Positions 44,555 through 52,225 of a stretch of 64,000 nucleotides of DNA are shown here, in pieces. Below the pieces are notes generated by a model. It was not told the DNA's origin and made no database searches. It worked only from the letters and a program-made list of their open reading frames with translations. Source of the DNA: Clostridium sp. BSD9I1 (GTDB lineage Bacteria; Bacillota; Clostridia; Clostridiales; Clostridiaceae); the NCBI RefSeq assembly GCF_900185645.1, contig NZ_FYAM01000006.1, positions 248,001 to 312,000 of the forward strand. Direction: 5' to 3'. Within the stretch, counting starts at the first letter, position 1. Each line of letters opens with the position of its first letter. The position numbers were made by a program, and so were the translations under genes.

Positions 44555-45613
44555 ATGGGTGTATATTTTTATATTATTTTAAATATAGTAATGAGTTATT
44601 GTTTATTACGTAGCTTATACGAAAGGATTTATGCAGGGAAGTTTATTATTAAGACAAAGCGAAAAAAGATTCCAGTAATAAACACTATGATGGCAGTATT
44701 ATGGGGATATGCTGCAGTGAGGAGTTTTTTGGATTATTTTGCAGGTAGAGTTGGTGATATTTATGAAACTCTTCAGGGAGTTTTTTGGATACAGCTATGT
44801 ATTTCACAATTTTTAGGCAGATTATCATTAGGAATAGCTGAAGGCGGTATATATTCCGGTGATTCTACGGTTTCTTATTTCACTAAATGGAGTAAAATTA
44901 AAAGCTATACATGGATATCTGATAATGTAATTGGATTTGAAACGCTCACAAGAAAAGGTAAAATTTTCAATAAAGAATTAGAAGTAGACTCAGAACAAAA
45001 GCAAGAAGTAAATAGAGTATTAAAGCATAATTTAAATGAAATAGATAGAGAAGTCAATGAAAGAGGAAGTTTTAAGCTCAAAGTATTAATTACTTTAACT
45101 ATTGCTGTTATGGTTGGATTGAATGCAAATTTAATTAAAATAAGTAAACCATATATGACTCGGAAAATAAAGTTAAAAGAAGGCGAAGCTATATTAATAC
45201 TAAAAAAAACATGGAAACCTTTAGCTGAGCTTAGTAAAGAAAATATAAAGTCGAGAGGAGAGTTTGACAAGCTGTTTCAAGAAACTATGACTAAACCAAT
45301 GATAGATGAGTTATATGAAATACTTGTAGATAGAGACAAGTCTACATATGGAGATATTAAGTTTAAAGAAAAGGTACGTATACCAACTGTATATGATACA
45401 AAGATGTCCATAGAAAAGTCATATATAAAAGCTCCAAGATATATAGAGGGAAATAATCAAGTTATTACAGAAGAACTTATAATTAAAGAACTGTTGGAGC
45501 CATATGAAGATGGCTCGACTAGTTTCACAAGAAAGAGTACTTTTATAAAGAATAATAATGATGAATGGATACTGGATAGCACAACTGGGGTGCAAAGCCT
45601 TGGATCACAATAA
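44555..45613 (+). CDS. Membrane protein with PH-like/DUF5673-type domain
   Basis: 352 residues from ATG 44555 (site GGGGGAGGAG); the longer frame upstream is not needed. Two N-terminal hydrophobic segments (YFYIILNIVMSYCLLRSLY and TMMAVLWGYAAVRSFLDYF) precede a domain with GIAEGGIYSGDSTVSYFTKWSKIKSYTWISDNVIGFETLTRKGKIFNKELEVDSEQKQEV. The pattern resembles bacterial PH-like or DUF5673 domains. A further helix (LKVLITLTIAVMVGLNA) leads to a large C-terminal portion. A decayed partial duplicate follows at 45676. Function unknown. Confidence 0.65.
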   Translation: MGVYFYIILNIVMSYCLLRSLYERIYAGKFIIKTKRKKIPVINTMMAVLWGYAAVRSFLDYFAGRVGDIYETLQGVFWIQLCISQFLGRLSLGIAEGGIYSGDSTVSYFTKWSKIKSYTWISDNVIGFETLTRKGKIFNKELEVDSEQKQEVNRVLKHNLNEIDREVNERGSFKLKVLITLTIAVMVGLNANLIKISKPYMTRKIKLKEGEAILILKKTWKPLAELSKENIKSRGEFDKLFQETMTKPMIDELYEILVDRDKSTYGDIKFKEKVRIPTVYDTKMSIEKSYIKAPRYIEGNNQVITEELIIKELLEPYEDGSTSFTRKSTFIKNNNDEWILDSTTGVQSLGSQ

Positions 45614-45675
45614 AAAATAAATAAAAGATAAAAGTTTATGCTGAGTTACTAAATAGAAAGGAGTATTTGATTTTA

Positions 45676-45850
45676 ATGTATTTTTGGAGTGTTTTAAATA
45701 TAATGGCGAGCTATTTTTTATTATTTAGCTTATATCATTGAATTTGAAACCCTTACGAGAAAAGGCAGCATTTCTAATATAGAATTAGAAGTAAATTCAG
45801 GGCAAAAAGAAGAAGTAGATAGGTTTTTAAAGGAGAAACTATTGAAATGA
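45676..45850 (+). pseudogene. Decayed, internally deleted duplicate of the 44555 gene
   Basis: 45676-45741 reads MYFWSVLNIMASYFLLFSLYH then TGA, matching the N-terminus GVYFYIILNIVMSYCLLRSLY of the upstream protein. In another frame, 45737-45850 reads IEFETLTRKGSISNIELEVNSGQKEEVDRFLKEKLLK then TGA, matching VIGFETLTRKGKIFNKELEVDSEQKQEVNRVLKHNL. The middle (about 125 residues) and all the C-terminal half are gone. A ribosome-site remnant AAAGGAG precedes it. Confidence 0.88.
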
Positions 45851-45878
45851 TTAAAAACTAACCAAGGAGGTGCTTTGA

Positions 45879-46052
45879 GTGAATGTTATATTTTTCTACG
45901 GCTCTATGATTGCTGTGATTGTATTTGTTAACAGCATGGTATTTGTGTTAAAAAAGGTTAAAAATAATGAAGATACTTCTGGTGGCACAGTATTAATGTG
46001 TATTTCATTAATGTTTATTATGTATTCTATATTTTTATTTTGTGCAAAATAA
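45879..46052 (+). CDS. 57-residue two-helix membrane protein
   Basis: GTG start with AGGAGG at 45865-45870 and 8-nt spacing; the frame is NVIFFYGSMIAVIVFVNSMVFVL, a polar KKVKNNEDTSGGT linker, then VLMCISLMFIMYSIFLFCAK. Two hydrophobic helices and a polar turn suggest a small integral membrane peptide. It ends 14 bp before the next gene and may be translated with it. I do not recognise it. Confidence 0.6.
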   Translation: MNVIFFYGSMIAVIVFVNSMVFVLKKVKNNEDTSGGTVLMCISLMFIMYSIFLFCAK

Positions 46053-46066
46053 TAAGGAGAAATAAA

Positions 46067-47053
46067 ATGAGGTTTAAATATTCATTGAATAAGTACAAAA
46101 GTATTCATATTACTGTTATAGTGCTGATACTATTCTCTGCTTATTACACAGTTTCTTATGTAGTAAATAGTTTTTACTATAATCCATGTCAAAAATCGGT
46201 AGGTAAATATCATGAGGATTTATATTTTGATCTAAAGGTTTTTAGTGAATTAAATTTACCCGGATATGCAGTGGTGGGTGCGGATTCAGAGAAGTTAGGA
46301 TTTGGAAAATATAATATACATATTGAACAATTAAATTTGTTTAATCGTGAAAGAAAGTATATTGATTTTAAAATTAAAAGAGATGATAAATTTGGCAATT
46401 TTCGGGATATCCTTGGTAGTGATTATTTAGGATTTACAGAGATTAAGCAGCCCAATATTGACATATCAGTACGAAATAAGGAATTTATTAATCATATTAA
46501 GGAGTTAAATCCTGTTTCGTATGTTTCTGCATATATAGCATTAACAGAAGATTTAAATCTAAAGGAATTTGATGACTTAAGTAGAAAGTATAATAATAAA
46601 ATAAGTTTTAAGTGGGTAGGAGTACGTACTGAGGATAAAGGTAAGCCAACTAATTATTTGTCTGGATTTAATCCTAATTTTAATGACGGATCTGTTAGTT
46701 CAGATAGTGCAGATAAAAATAAGTATCCATATTTACAACTGATAGATTGCATGACAGATGAAAAAGATATCAATAAATTTAATAATGGTTCAATGGTAGA
46801 AGCATACACTAAACATTTTACTTCACTGCTTAAATATATGAATGACAGAGAAAAGGCAGTTACTGCATTGGAGTTTAATAGTGTTAAGATAGACTACTAT
46901 AAAAATGCTTTAAATTATGTTGAAAAGAATGGAATAAATATTTATGGATTTTTAGTTTATGGCGAAGCAAGAGAGTTATTAGAATTTATAAACTATGGGA
47001 AAATTAAAGGTATAGAAATTAATGGCGTTTTGCCTTCCAAATATAAAAAGTAA
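46067..47053 (+). CDS. Orphan anti-sigma-factor-like membrane protein
   Basis: 328 residues from ATG 46067 (site AAGGAG). One N-terminal helix (IHITVIVLILFSAYYTVSYVV) then an extracytoplasmic domain. Residues about 165-330 contain NPVSYVSAYIALTEDLNLKEFDDLSRKYNNKISFKWVGVRTEDKGKPTNYLSGFNPNFNDGSVSSD. I associate this with the sigma-factor-regulator C-terminal domain (PF13791), usually found on membrane anti-sigma factors. No zinc-finger or sigma-binding N-terminus precedes the helix, and no sigma gene is next to it. The assignment is tentative. Confidence 0.5.
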   Translation: MRFKYSLNKYKSIHITVIVLILFSAYYTVSYVVNSFYYNPCQKSVGKYHEDLYFDLKVFSELNLPGYAVVGADSEKLGFGKYNIHIEQLNLFNRERKYIDFKIKRDDKFGNFRDILGSDYLGFTEIKQPNIDISVRNKEFINHIKELNPVSYVSAYIALTEDLNLKEFDDLSRKYNNKISFKWVGVRTEDKGKPTNYLSGFNPNFNDGSVSSDSADKNKYPYLQLIDCMTDEKDINKFNNGSMVEAYTKHFTSLLKYMNDREKAVTALEFNSVKIDYYKNALNYVEKNGINIYGFLVYGEARELLEFINYGKIKGIEINGVLPSKYKK

Positions 47054-47070
47054 TATTTTATTTATAATAA

Positions 47071-47110
47071 ATAGTGGTGTACTAAAATAGAATTAGTACG
47101 CCTTGTTTTA
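47071..47110 (+). terminator. Terminator after the anti-sigma-like gene
   Basis: GGTGTACTAA pairs with TTAGTACGCC (one G.T) followed by TTGTTTTAG. Confidence 0.8.
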
Positions 47111-47250
47111 GTGATGACTGTCTGAGCAGCAAGAATCCTAAATTTGTTTAAGTATATAAACTAGTAAAAGTAAAATACTAAAGAAGAATGTAAAATCAAT
47201 TTTCCAGAACTAATTTTAAAATACATGTAATGGTCAGGAGTGGAAAATTA

Positions 47251-48276
47251 ATGAGCTTTTTTAGTATAGAAAAAGATATGGGAATTGACTTAGGTACAGC
47301 GACAATCTTAATATACATTAAGGGCAGGGGAATTATTCTTAAAGAACCATCCATTATTGCTTTAGATAAAAATAATAACAGTGTGCTAGCAGTAGGTGAA
47401 GAAGCAAGAAAGATGTTTGGAAAAACACCTGATAATATTGTAACTATCCGCCCAATTAGAGATGGTGTAATATCAAATTATGATGCTGCTGAAAAAATGC
47501 TTAAAAATTTAATCAATAAGGCCTGCGGTATTAAACGGACTCCTGCTCCAAGAGTAGTAATCTCTGTTCCTTGTCACGCAACTGGAGTTGATAGAAGGGC
47601 AGTAAAGGATGCAGCAATAAATGCTGGTGCAAAAAAAGTTTATTTGATTGAAGAGCCAATGGCAGCTGCTATAGGAGCTGGTTTGAACATCACAAAAACA
47701 AGTGGAAATATGATTATAAACATTGGTGCTGGGACTACGGATATTGCTGTCATTTCACTTGGTGGAATAGTAATAAGCACTTCCATAAAGGTTGCAGGAG
47801 ATAGGTTTGATGAATCAATTATTCAATACATTCGTAAAAAGCATAAGACTGTAATTGGTGAAAGGACTGCAGAAAACATAAAGATTACTATAGGTTCTGC
47901 ATATAAGGCAAAAAAAGAGAGGTTTATGGAGGTAAGCGGAACAGATGCCATTACAGGTTTTCCAAAGAAAATAACCATATCCTCGGAAGAAATTAGAGAA
48001 GCATTAAAGGAAGCAGTGAATACTATAGTTAAGAGTATACATTCAGTCTTAGAAAAAACTACACCAGAGGTCTCAGCAGATATATATGATAAAGGAATTA
48101 TCATGACTGGCGGTGGAGCTTTATTAAATGGATTAGATATGATTATTCAAGAATCAACTAAGATACCTGCTCATATTGCAGAGAATGCAGTTTCATGTGT
48201 AGCTTTAGGCACTGGAAAGGTTTTAGACTATCTAGATAAGTTAGACATGGCATATGGTGAAGATGCTACATTATAA
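47251..48276 (+). CDS. MreB/Mbl-family rod-shape actin homologue
   Basis: 341 residues from ATG 47251, which gives the usual FFSIEKDMGIDLGTATILIYIKGRGI opening. Actin-fold motifs are conserved: phosphate 1 DLGTAT, connect-1 VVISVPCHATGVDRRAVKDAA, phosphate 2 NIGAGTTDIAVISLGG, adenosine IIMTGGGALLNGLD. It polymerises on the membrane and positions wall synthesis. It stands alone, without mreC, mreD or minCD, so it is likely an Mbl or MreBH-type paralogue rather than the main mreB. Confidence 0.93.
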   Translation: MSFFSIEKDMGIDLGTATILIYIKGRGIILKEPSIIALDKNNNSVLAVGEEARKMFGKTPDNIVTIRPIRDGVISNYDAAEKMLKNLINKACGIKRTPAPRVVISVPCHATGVDRRAVKDAAINAGAKKVYLIEEPMAAAIGAGLNITKTSGNMIINIGAGTTDIAVISLGGIVISTSIKVAGDRFDESIIQYIRKKHKTVIGERTAENIKITIGSAYKAKKERFMEVSGTDAITGFPKKITISSEEIREALKEAVNTIVKSIHSVLEKTTPEVSADIYDKGIIMTGGGALLNGLDMIIQESTKIPAHIAENAVSCVALGTGKVLDYLDKLDMAYGEDATL

Positions 48277-48309
48277 ATAAAGGTGTGCTAAATTAAGCAC
48301 ACCTTTATT
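48276..48309. terminator. Bidirectional terminator, mreB paralogue / HesB-like gene
   Basis: AAATAAAGGTGTGCT and AGCACACCTTTATTT form a 14-15 bp stem between converging genes. Confidence 0.9.
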
Positions 48310-48696
48310 TTAATGATGGCATCCAGCAGAGCAGCCTGACCCCTTTGAACTGCATCCTGAACACCCAGAACCGCAGCCACCAGATTTGCCAGAACAACCT
48401 GTGTCCTCTTTTAAGGGAATAGATTTAATCATAAAACCATTATTTCTATAAACCAATTGAACTTCTTTAACCTTTTCTGTTAAAGCTTTAGGATATATTA
48501 TATTTAGGTCTTCTATAGTATCTTTCATTTCTTCATTAGATTTTTTATTCAAATTATCTAAATAAATGCCTACCTTAGGATTACAGCAGCTAGATTCCAT
48601 AGAAAACTTTACACAGTCAAATTGGTCATCATTTTTCAATATATTTAAAATTTTATTATAAGCTTGTTCTGATATTTTAATCTTTAATTTATCCAT
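48310..48696 (-). CDS. HesB-like protein with a Cys-rich C-terminal tail
   Basis: 128 residues from ATG 48696; the longer frame starts at a GTG inside the ribosome site AAGGAG. The first 100 residues (KIKISEQAYNKILNILKNDDQFDCVKFSMESSCCNPKVGIYLDNL) match the HesB/IscA-like fold, with a CysCys pair at 37-38. The tail CSGKSGGCGSGCSGCSSKGSGCSAGCHH has six Cys, two His and many Gly, suited to metal or Fe-S binding. Related clostridial HesB-like proteins can carry selenocysteine; here only Cys codons are seen. The precise role is not established. Confidence 0.8.
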   Translation of the reverse strand: MDKLKIKISEQAYNKILNILKNDDQFDCVKFSMESSCCNPKVGIYLDNLNKKSNEEMKDTIEDLNIIYPKALTEKVKEVQLVYRNNGFMIKSIPLKEDTGCSGKSGGCGSGCSGCSSKGSGCSAGCHH

Positions 48697-48927
48697 AAAA
48701 ATCACTCCTTTTAAGATAATGTTGAATTAGAAGTAGGAGATTTGTTAATTAGTATTTATTATATAACAAATACAATACTATTCTAACTTTTGTGGGCTGT
48801 CAATTGGAAATAGATGAAAAACTTAGCGTTTAAGTGTTATATGTAGGAAATATAGTAATATTCAGAAAATACGGGCAAGATTAATTGGAAATGTTTTTGC
48901 AGAAATAAATTATTTTGGATATACTTA

Positions 48928-48955
48928 AGTTGGTTACATGAGTAACTAACCAACT
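48928..48955. promoter_or_regulatory. Inverted repeat in the long spacer before the 245-residue membrane gene
   Basis: AGTTGGTTA and TAACCAACT are separated by 10 nt, with GTTAC/GTAAC nested inside. It is 66 bp upstream of the next start and could be an operator or a leader hairpin. Otherwise the 324-bp spacer 48697-49020 is featureless AT-rich DNA. Confidence 0.5.
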
Positions 48956-49020
48956 AAGTGTTGTTTTTAAAATTGATAAAGAATTATTAAAAATTAAATG
49001 AATTTTAGGAGGAAAATTTT

Positions 49021-49758
49021 ATGTGTAAAGAAGTTTGGAACAATTATAAGAAAGGTTTCAAATTTTTACTACCATTTATTTTAGTGAAGGTATTGTTTGA
49101 AAGTACTAGACTTAATTTAGAATTTGACAAATATGATTTCTTTGGAAAAGGAGGAAACTTACTAAAAAATCTCTCAGTTTCCAAGCAAATAATAATAAAT
49201 GAGGCAATACCGATTTTATTTTATATATTTATAGGATCATTATTTTACTCATTTTTAATGGTGGTTATAAAAGCTTTACTAAATAAAAAGGATATAAATT
49301 ATAAGGAAAATTTCAAAGAAAGCCTGGGCTTTTATTTAAGATATTTGGGGTTAAATATAATTATTTCTGCTATATCAACAGGGCTAATTGTTTTAGGATT
49401 TTGGGGAATATTGATACCATTTATGGTTATTTTATTAATACTTTTTAACGTGTTATTAATTCCATGTGATGCGTATTTAATATATTACAATACAAGTGTA
49501 GGAGAAGCCTTAAAAAAAGGAACGGCATTGGGTAAAAAGCATTTTGGAGAATTATTATTATTAGGCATTACGGTAAGTATTATCCTAGCTATCATAGGAG
49601 GAGTAATGGCACTAGCAAATATAAGTCCTAAAATTAATCCAATAGGCTCTGTATTGATGAATTTTGCATCAGCAAGTATCGGGATTTATTTATATATGTT
49701 CACCATGACTATTTGTAAAAAAGAAGAAAAAGTAGAAGAAAAAATAATAGAATGTTAA
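49021..49758 (+). CDS. Polytopic membrane protein, unknown function
   Basis: 245 residues with five to six hydrophobic segments, including EAIPILFYIFIGSLFYSFLMVVIKALL, YLRYLGLNIIISAISTGLIVLGFWGILIPFMVILLILFNVLLIP and LLLLGITVSIILAIIGGVMALA. The polar stretch YLIYYNTSVGEALKKGTALGKKHFGEL between helices resembles DUF975/YciC-type membrane proteins. No catalytic motif. Excellent ribosome site TAGGAGG. A GGGATGG...CCATCCC hairpin follows. Confidence 0.7.
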   Translation: MCKEVWNNYKKGFKFLLPFILVKVLFESTRLNLEFDKYDFFGKGGNLLKNLSVSKQIIINEAIPILFYIFIGSLFYSFLMVVIKALLNKKDINYKENFKESLGFYLRYLGLNIIISAISTGLIVLGFWGILIPFMVILLILFNVLLIPCDAYLIYYNTSVGEALKKGTALGKKHFGELLLLGITVSIILAIIGGVMALANISPKINPIGSVLMNFASASIGIYLYMFTMTICKKEEKVEEKIIEC

Positions 49759-49769
49759 TTTATTAAAAT

Positions 49770-49830
49770 TATGGGATGGGTAGTGAAGATTTGTAATTTC
49801 TATTATGAATTTTCATCGTCCATCCCATTA
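49770..49830 (+). terminator. Terminator-like hairpin after the 245-residue membrane gene
   Basis: ATGGGATGG and CCATCCCAT form a 9-bp outer stem with an imperfect inner TGAAGATTT/GAATTTTCA helix. The T-run is poor, so readthrough is possible. Confidence 0.6.
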
Positions 49831-49867
49831 AATATATATCAGTAGTTTATTGGGGGTAACGAAAATT

Positions 49868-50461
49868 ATGAATAAGCTAATATACATGTTTAAAAGGGAT
49901 TTAGGTATATATGCTATTATTGTTTTTACATTTATAAAAGATTATTTGCCAACATCAAATATTTTTGTACTTGTACTGGCAGCAATACTAATGGTAATCC
50001 TAATAGTAATTATATTTTCAAGGACATATAGTGAATTTAATATATTATTGTTATTTCAAATTTCTAGAAAAGAGTACTATATAAGCACTGTAATATATAA
50101 TTTTTTATTCTCAGCTATAATATCATTGATATTGGCTTTAATAAAAATAAATTTTAATGGTGTACCTCAAAATGACCATAAAATGTTTTTATTTTACTTT
50201 ACATTAGCTTTAGTATTTTTAAGTGCTAAATTATTTGATGAACTTTTTAAACAAAGTGATTATACAGCAGTAAGGTATGTAGTAGTTGTTGTATATTACT
50301 TAATATTTTCTAATGTATACTCTCCTGTCTTTTTTAATGATGATTTTAAATTAAGTCAGTATTATATCATTTGTAGCATAATTATAGCCTTTAACTATAT
50401 AACAAGTTATTTTGTTCATAAAAGTGTTGAAGTTAAAATTATGGGAGAGGCAGAACAGTAA
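49868..50461 (+). CDS. ABC-cluster membrane protein, paralogue A
   Basis: 197 residues from ATG 49868 with GGGGGT; an upstream TTG is rejected. It opens NKLIYMFKRDLGIYAIIVF, has five to six transmembrane segments, and ends IIIAFNYITSYFVHKSVEVKI. Two paralogues at 50513 and 51584 share both ends (NKLIYMxKR and FNYITSYxVxKS) and the central motif YTLTVIYDFLFSA / TVIYNFLFSA. Together with the ATPase at 52225 they look like permease-like subunits of a YtrBC-type ABC system. The family is not one I recognise. Confidence 0.7.
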   Translation: MNKLIYMFKRDLGIYAIIVFTFIKDYLPTSNIFVLVLAAILMVILIVIIFSRTYSEFNILLLFQISRKEYYISTVIYNFLFSAIISLILALIKINFNGVPQNDHKMFLFYFTLALVFLSAKLFDELFKQSDYTAVRYVVVVVYYLIFSNVYSPVFFNDDFKLSQYYIICSIIIAFNYITSYFVHKSVEVKIMGEAEQ

Positions 50462-50512
50462 GCTATGAAATTAGTTAATAAAGGCATTTCTATAGGTTAA
50501 GGAGGCGAAGTT

Positions 50513-51154
50513 TTGATAAATAAGTTAATATACATGCTTAAAAAGGATAGGAGATTTTACATTATTTTATTTGCAATATATTTGGTAGAAATATTTGGAG
50601 GAAACTTAATATATCAAATGCGAGAATTTATTGTGGGTACGATAATAGCAACTACGATAATTATCCCTATATTAAGGAAAGTTGGAAGATTGGATGAGTT
50701 TTTATTGTTGGGCATTACTAGAAAACATAATTATATACTAACTGTAATATATGATTTTTTATTTTCAGCTTTGGCATCAGTGGCAATAACTTTAGCAAAA
50801 ATACAAGTTGATGGTATACCTGAAAGTTACTTTAACTATATATTTTTATTTTATATTATAGTCACTTTAGTAATTTCTAGCACATCTTCATTTAATCAAA
50901 TCTTTGGTCATAGTGATTATTCAGCAGTAAGGATTATAGTTTTTATTGTGTATGTATTGATATATTTCACAACATATTCCAAAGGCTTTTCTGCTGAAAA
51001 TTTTACAAACTTTAATAAGAATTTGGTGAGTGATGAGGATATTAAGTTAAAAGAATATTATATAACCTGCCTTATAATTATAGGATTTAACTATATAACA
51101 AGTTATTTGGTTCATAAAAATGTTCAAATTAAAGCCATAGATCAGACAGAGTAG
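50513..51154 (+). CDS. ABC-cluster membrane protein, paralogue B
   Basis: 213 residues. Start is TTG 50513 with AAGGAGG 8 nt upstream, the same arrangement as paralogue C. INKLIYMLKKDRRFYIILFAIYLVEIFGG opens it, with several transmembrane segments and the shared tail IIGFNYITSYLVHKNVQIK. It is 51 bp downstream of paralogue A and 46 bp upstream of the GntR gene. Probably the product of tandem duplication. Confidence 0.72.
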   Translation: MINKLIYMLKKDRRFYIILFAIYLVEIFGGNLIYQMREFIVGTIIATTIIIPILRKVGRLDEFLLLGITRKHNYILTVIYDFLFSALASVAITLAKIQVDGIPESYFNYIFLFYIIVTLVISSTSSFNQIFGHSDYSAVRIIVFIVYVLIYFTTYSKGFSAENFTNFNKNLVSDEDIKLKEYYITCLIIIGFNYITSYLVHKNVQIKAIDQTE

Positions 51155-51200
51155 TAGATTGCGAAATTGAAATAATTAACTAATAGGGTGGTGAAATATT

Positions 51201-51566
51201 TTGCTTATTAATCCTAATGATATAAAGCCCATATATATGCAAATTGCAGATGGGATAGAAGATGACATTTTAAGAGGAATTATAGAGGAAGAAACACAGG
51301 TAATGTCCACAACGGAGTTTGCTCAAGTTTATGGTATAAATCCAGCCACCACAAGAAAGGCAATGAACATATTAGTAGATAAAGGCATTTTGTATAAAAG
51401 AAGAGGCCTTGGCATGTTTGCAACTCTTGGAGCAAGGGAAAAGATTAAAACATGGAAAAGGCAGGAGTTTTTAAATAATAAGTTGAAGAGTATTATAGAA
51501 GAGGGTAAAAGCATAGGTATTTCTGCTGAAGATATAATAATTTGGCTAAATAAGCTAAAGAACTAG
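51201..51566 (+). CDS. GntR-family (YtrA subfamily) transcriptional regulator
   Basis: 121 residues, start TTG 51201 with GGGTGGTG. The helix-turn-helix KPIYMQIADGIEDDILRGIIEEETQVMSTTEFAQVYGINPATTRKAMNILVDKGILYKRRGLGMF is the GntR winged helix. The short C-terminal tail of about 45 residues, with no ligand domain, is typical of the YtrA subgroup, which controls ABC genes next to it. It sits inside the ABC cluster and likely represses it. The key SxxxLA-type position reads MSTTEFAQVYG. Confidence 0.92.
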   Translation: MLINPNDIKPIYMQIADGIEDDILRGIIEEETQVMSTTEFAQVYGINPATTRKAMNILVDKGILYKRRGLGMFATLGAREKIKTWKRQEFLNNKLKSIIEEGKSIGISAEDIIIWLNKLKN

Positions 51567-51583
51567 GGCAAGGAGGGAGAGCT

Positions 51584-52225
51584 TTGATAAATAAGTTAGT
51601 ATATATGTTTAAAAGGAGCAGTAGGTTTTATATTGTTTTATTTATAATATCTATATTAGAAATATTTCAAGGCCATTCAATAGATGGATTGCTAGGAATT
51701 ATAATAGGTATGTCGGAATGGATTATTTTATATAAATTGATAGCAAATAGAAATAGAGGAATGAATGTTTTTTTAGGCTTTGGTGGAACAAGAACAGAAT
51801 TCTATACACTGACTGTAATATATGATTTTTTAATGTCAACTATAATATCAATGGTAATAGCTTTCACAAGAGTAAAAAATAATAATATAGATAAAAATTA
51901 TTTTATTTATGTATTTTTATTTTATCTTGTGGCTGTTTTGGTATTTTTTAGTACCCTGGCATTTAGTCAAATTTTCAGGCATACCGATTATTTAATGGTG
52001 AGATTTGGGATGTTGTTTTTCTATGCATTTATATTTATTGCAAGATACTCTGTAAGTCTTGTTACTGATAATTTTACAAATTTCAACGAGGAGTTAATTT
52101 CCTATCCCAATTTTACATTAAAAGAGTTTTATATAATGTTCCTTATAATTATAGGATTTAACTATATAACAAGTTATTTAGTTAATAAAAGTACTGAAAT
52201 TAAAATTAAGGGGGAATTAGAGTAG
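51584..52225 (+). CDS. ABC-cluster membrane protein, paralogue C
   Basis: 213 residues, TTG start with AAGGAGG. INKLVYMFKRSSRFYIVLFIISILEIFQG is followed by a FGGTRTEFYTLTVIYDFLMSTIISMVIAF core and IIGFNYITSYLVNKSTEIKIK. Very close to B in plan, also with SxxNFTNFNEELIS like the FTNFNKNLVS of B. The last base is shared with the start of the ATPase gene, so they are translationally coupled. Confidence 0.72.
   Translation: MINKLVYMFKRSSRFYIVLFIISILEIFQGHSIDGLLGIIIGMSEWIILYKLIANRNRGMNVFLGFGGTRTEFYTLTVIYDFLMSTIISMVIAFTRVKNNNIDKNYFIYVFLFYLVAVLVFFSTLAFSQIFRHTDYLMVRFGMLFFYAFIFIARYSVSLVTDNFTNFNEELISYPNFTLKEFYIMFLIIIGFNYITSYLVNKSTEIKIKGELE

Noticed and set aside
48310-48696. Selenoprotein
   Set aside because: No in-frame TGA occurs before the stop and the relevant positions are ordinary Cys codons.
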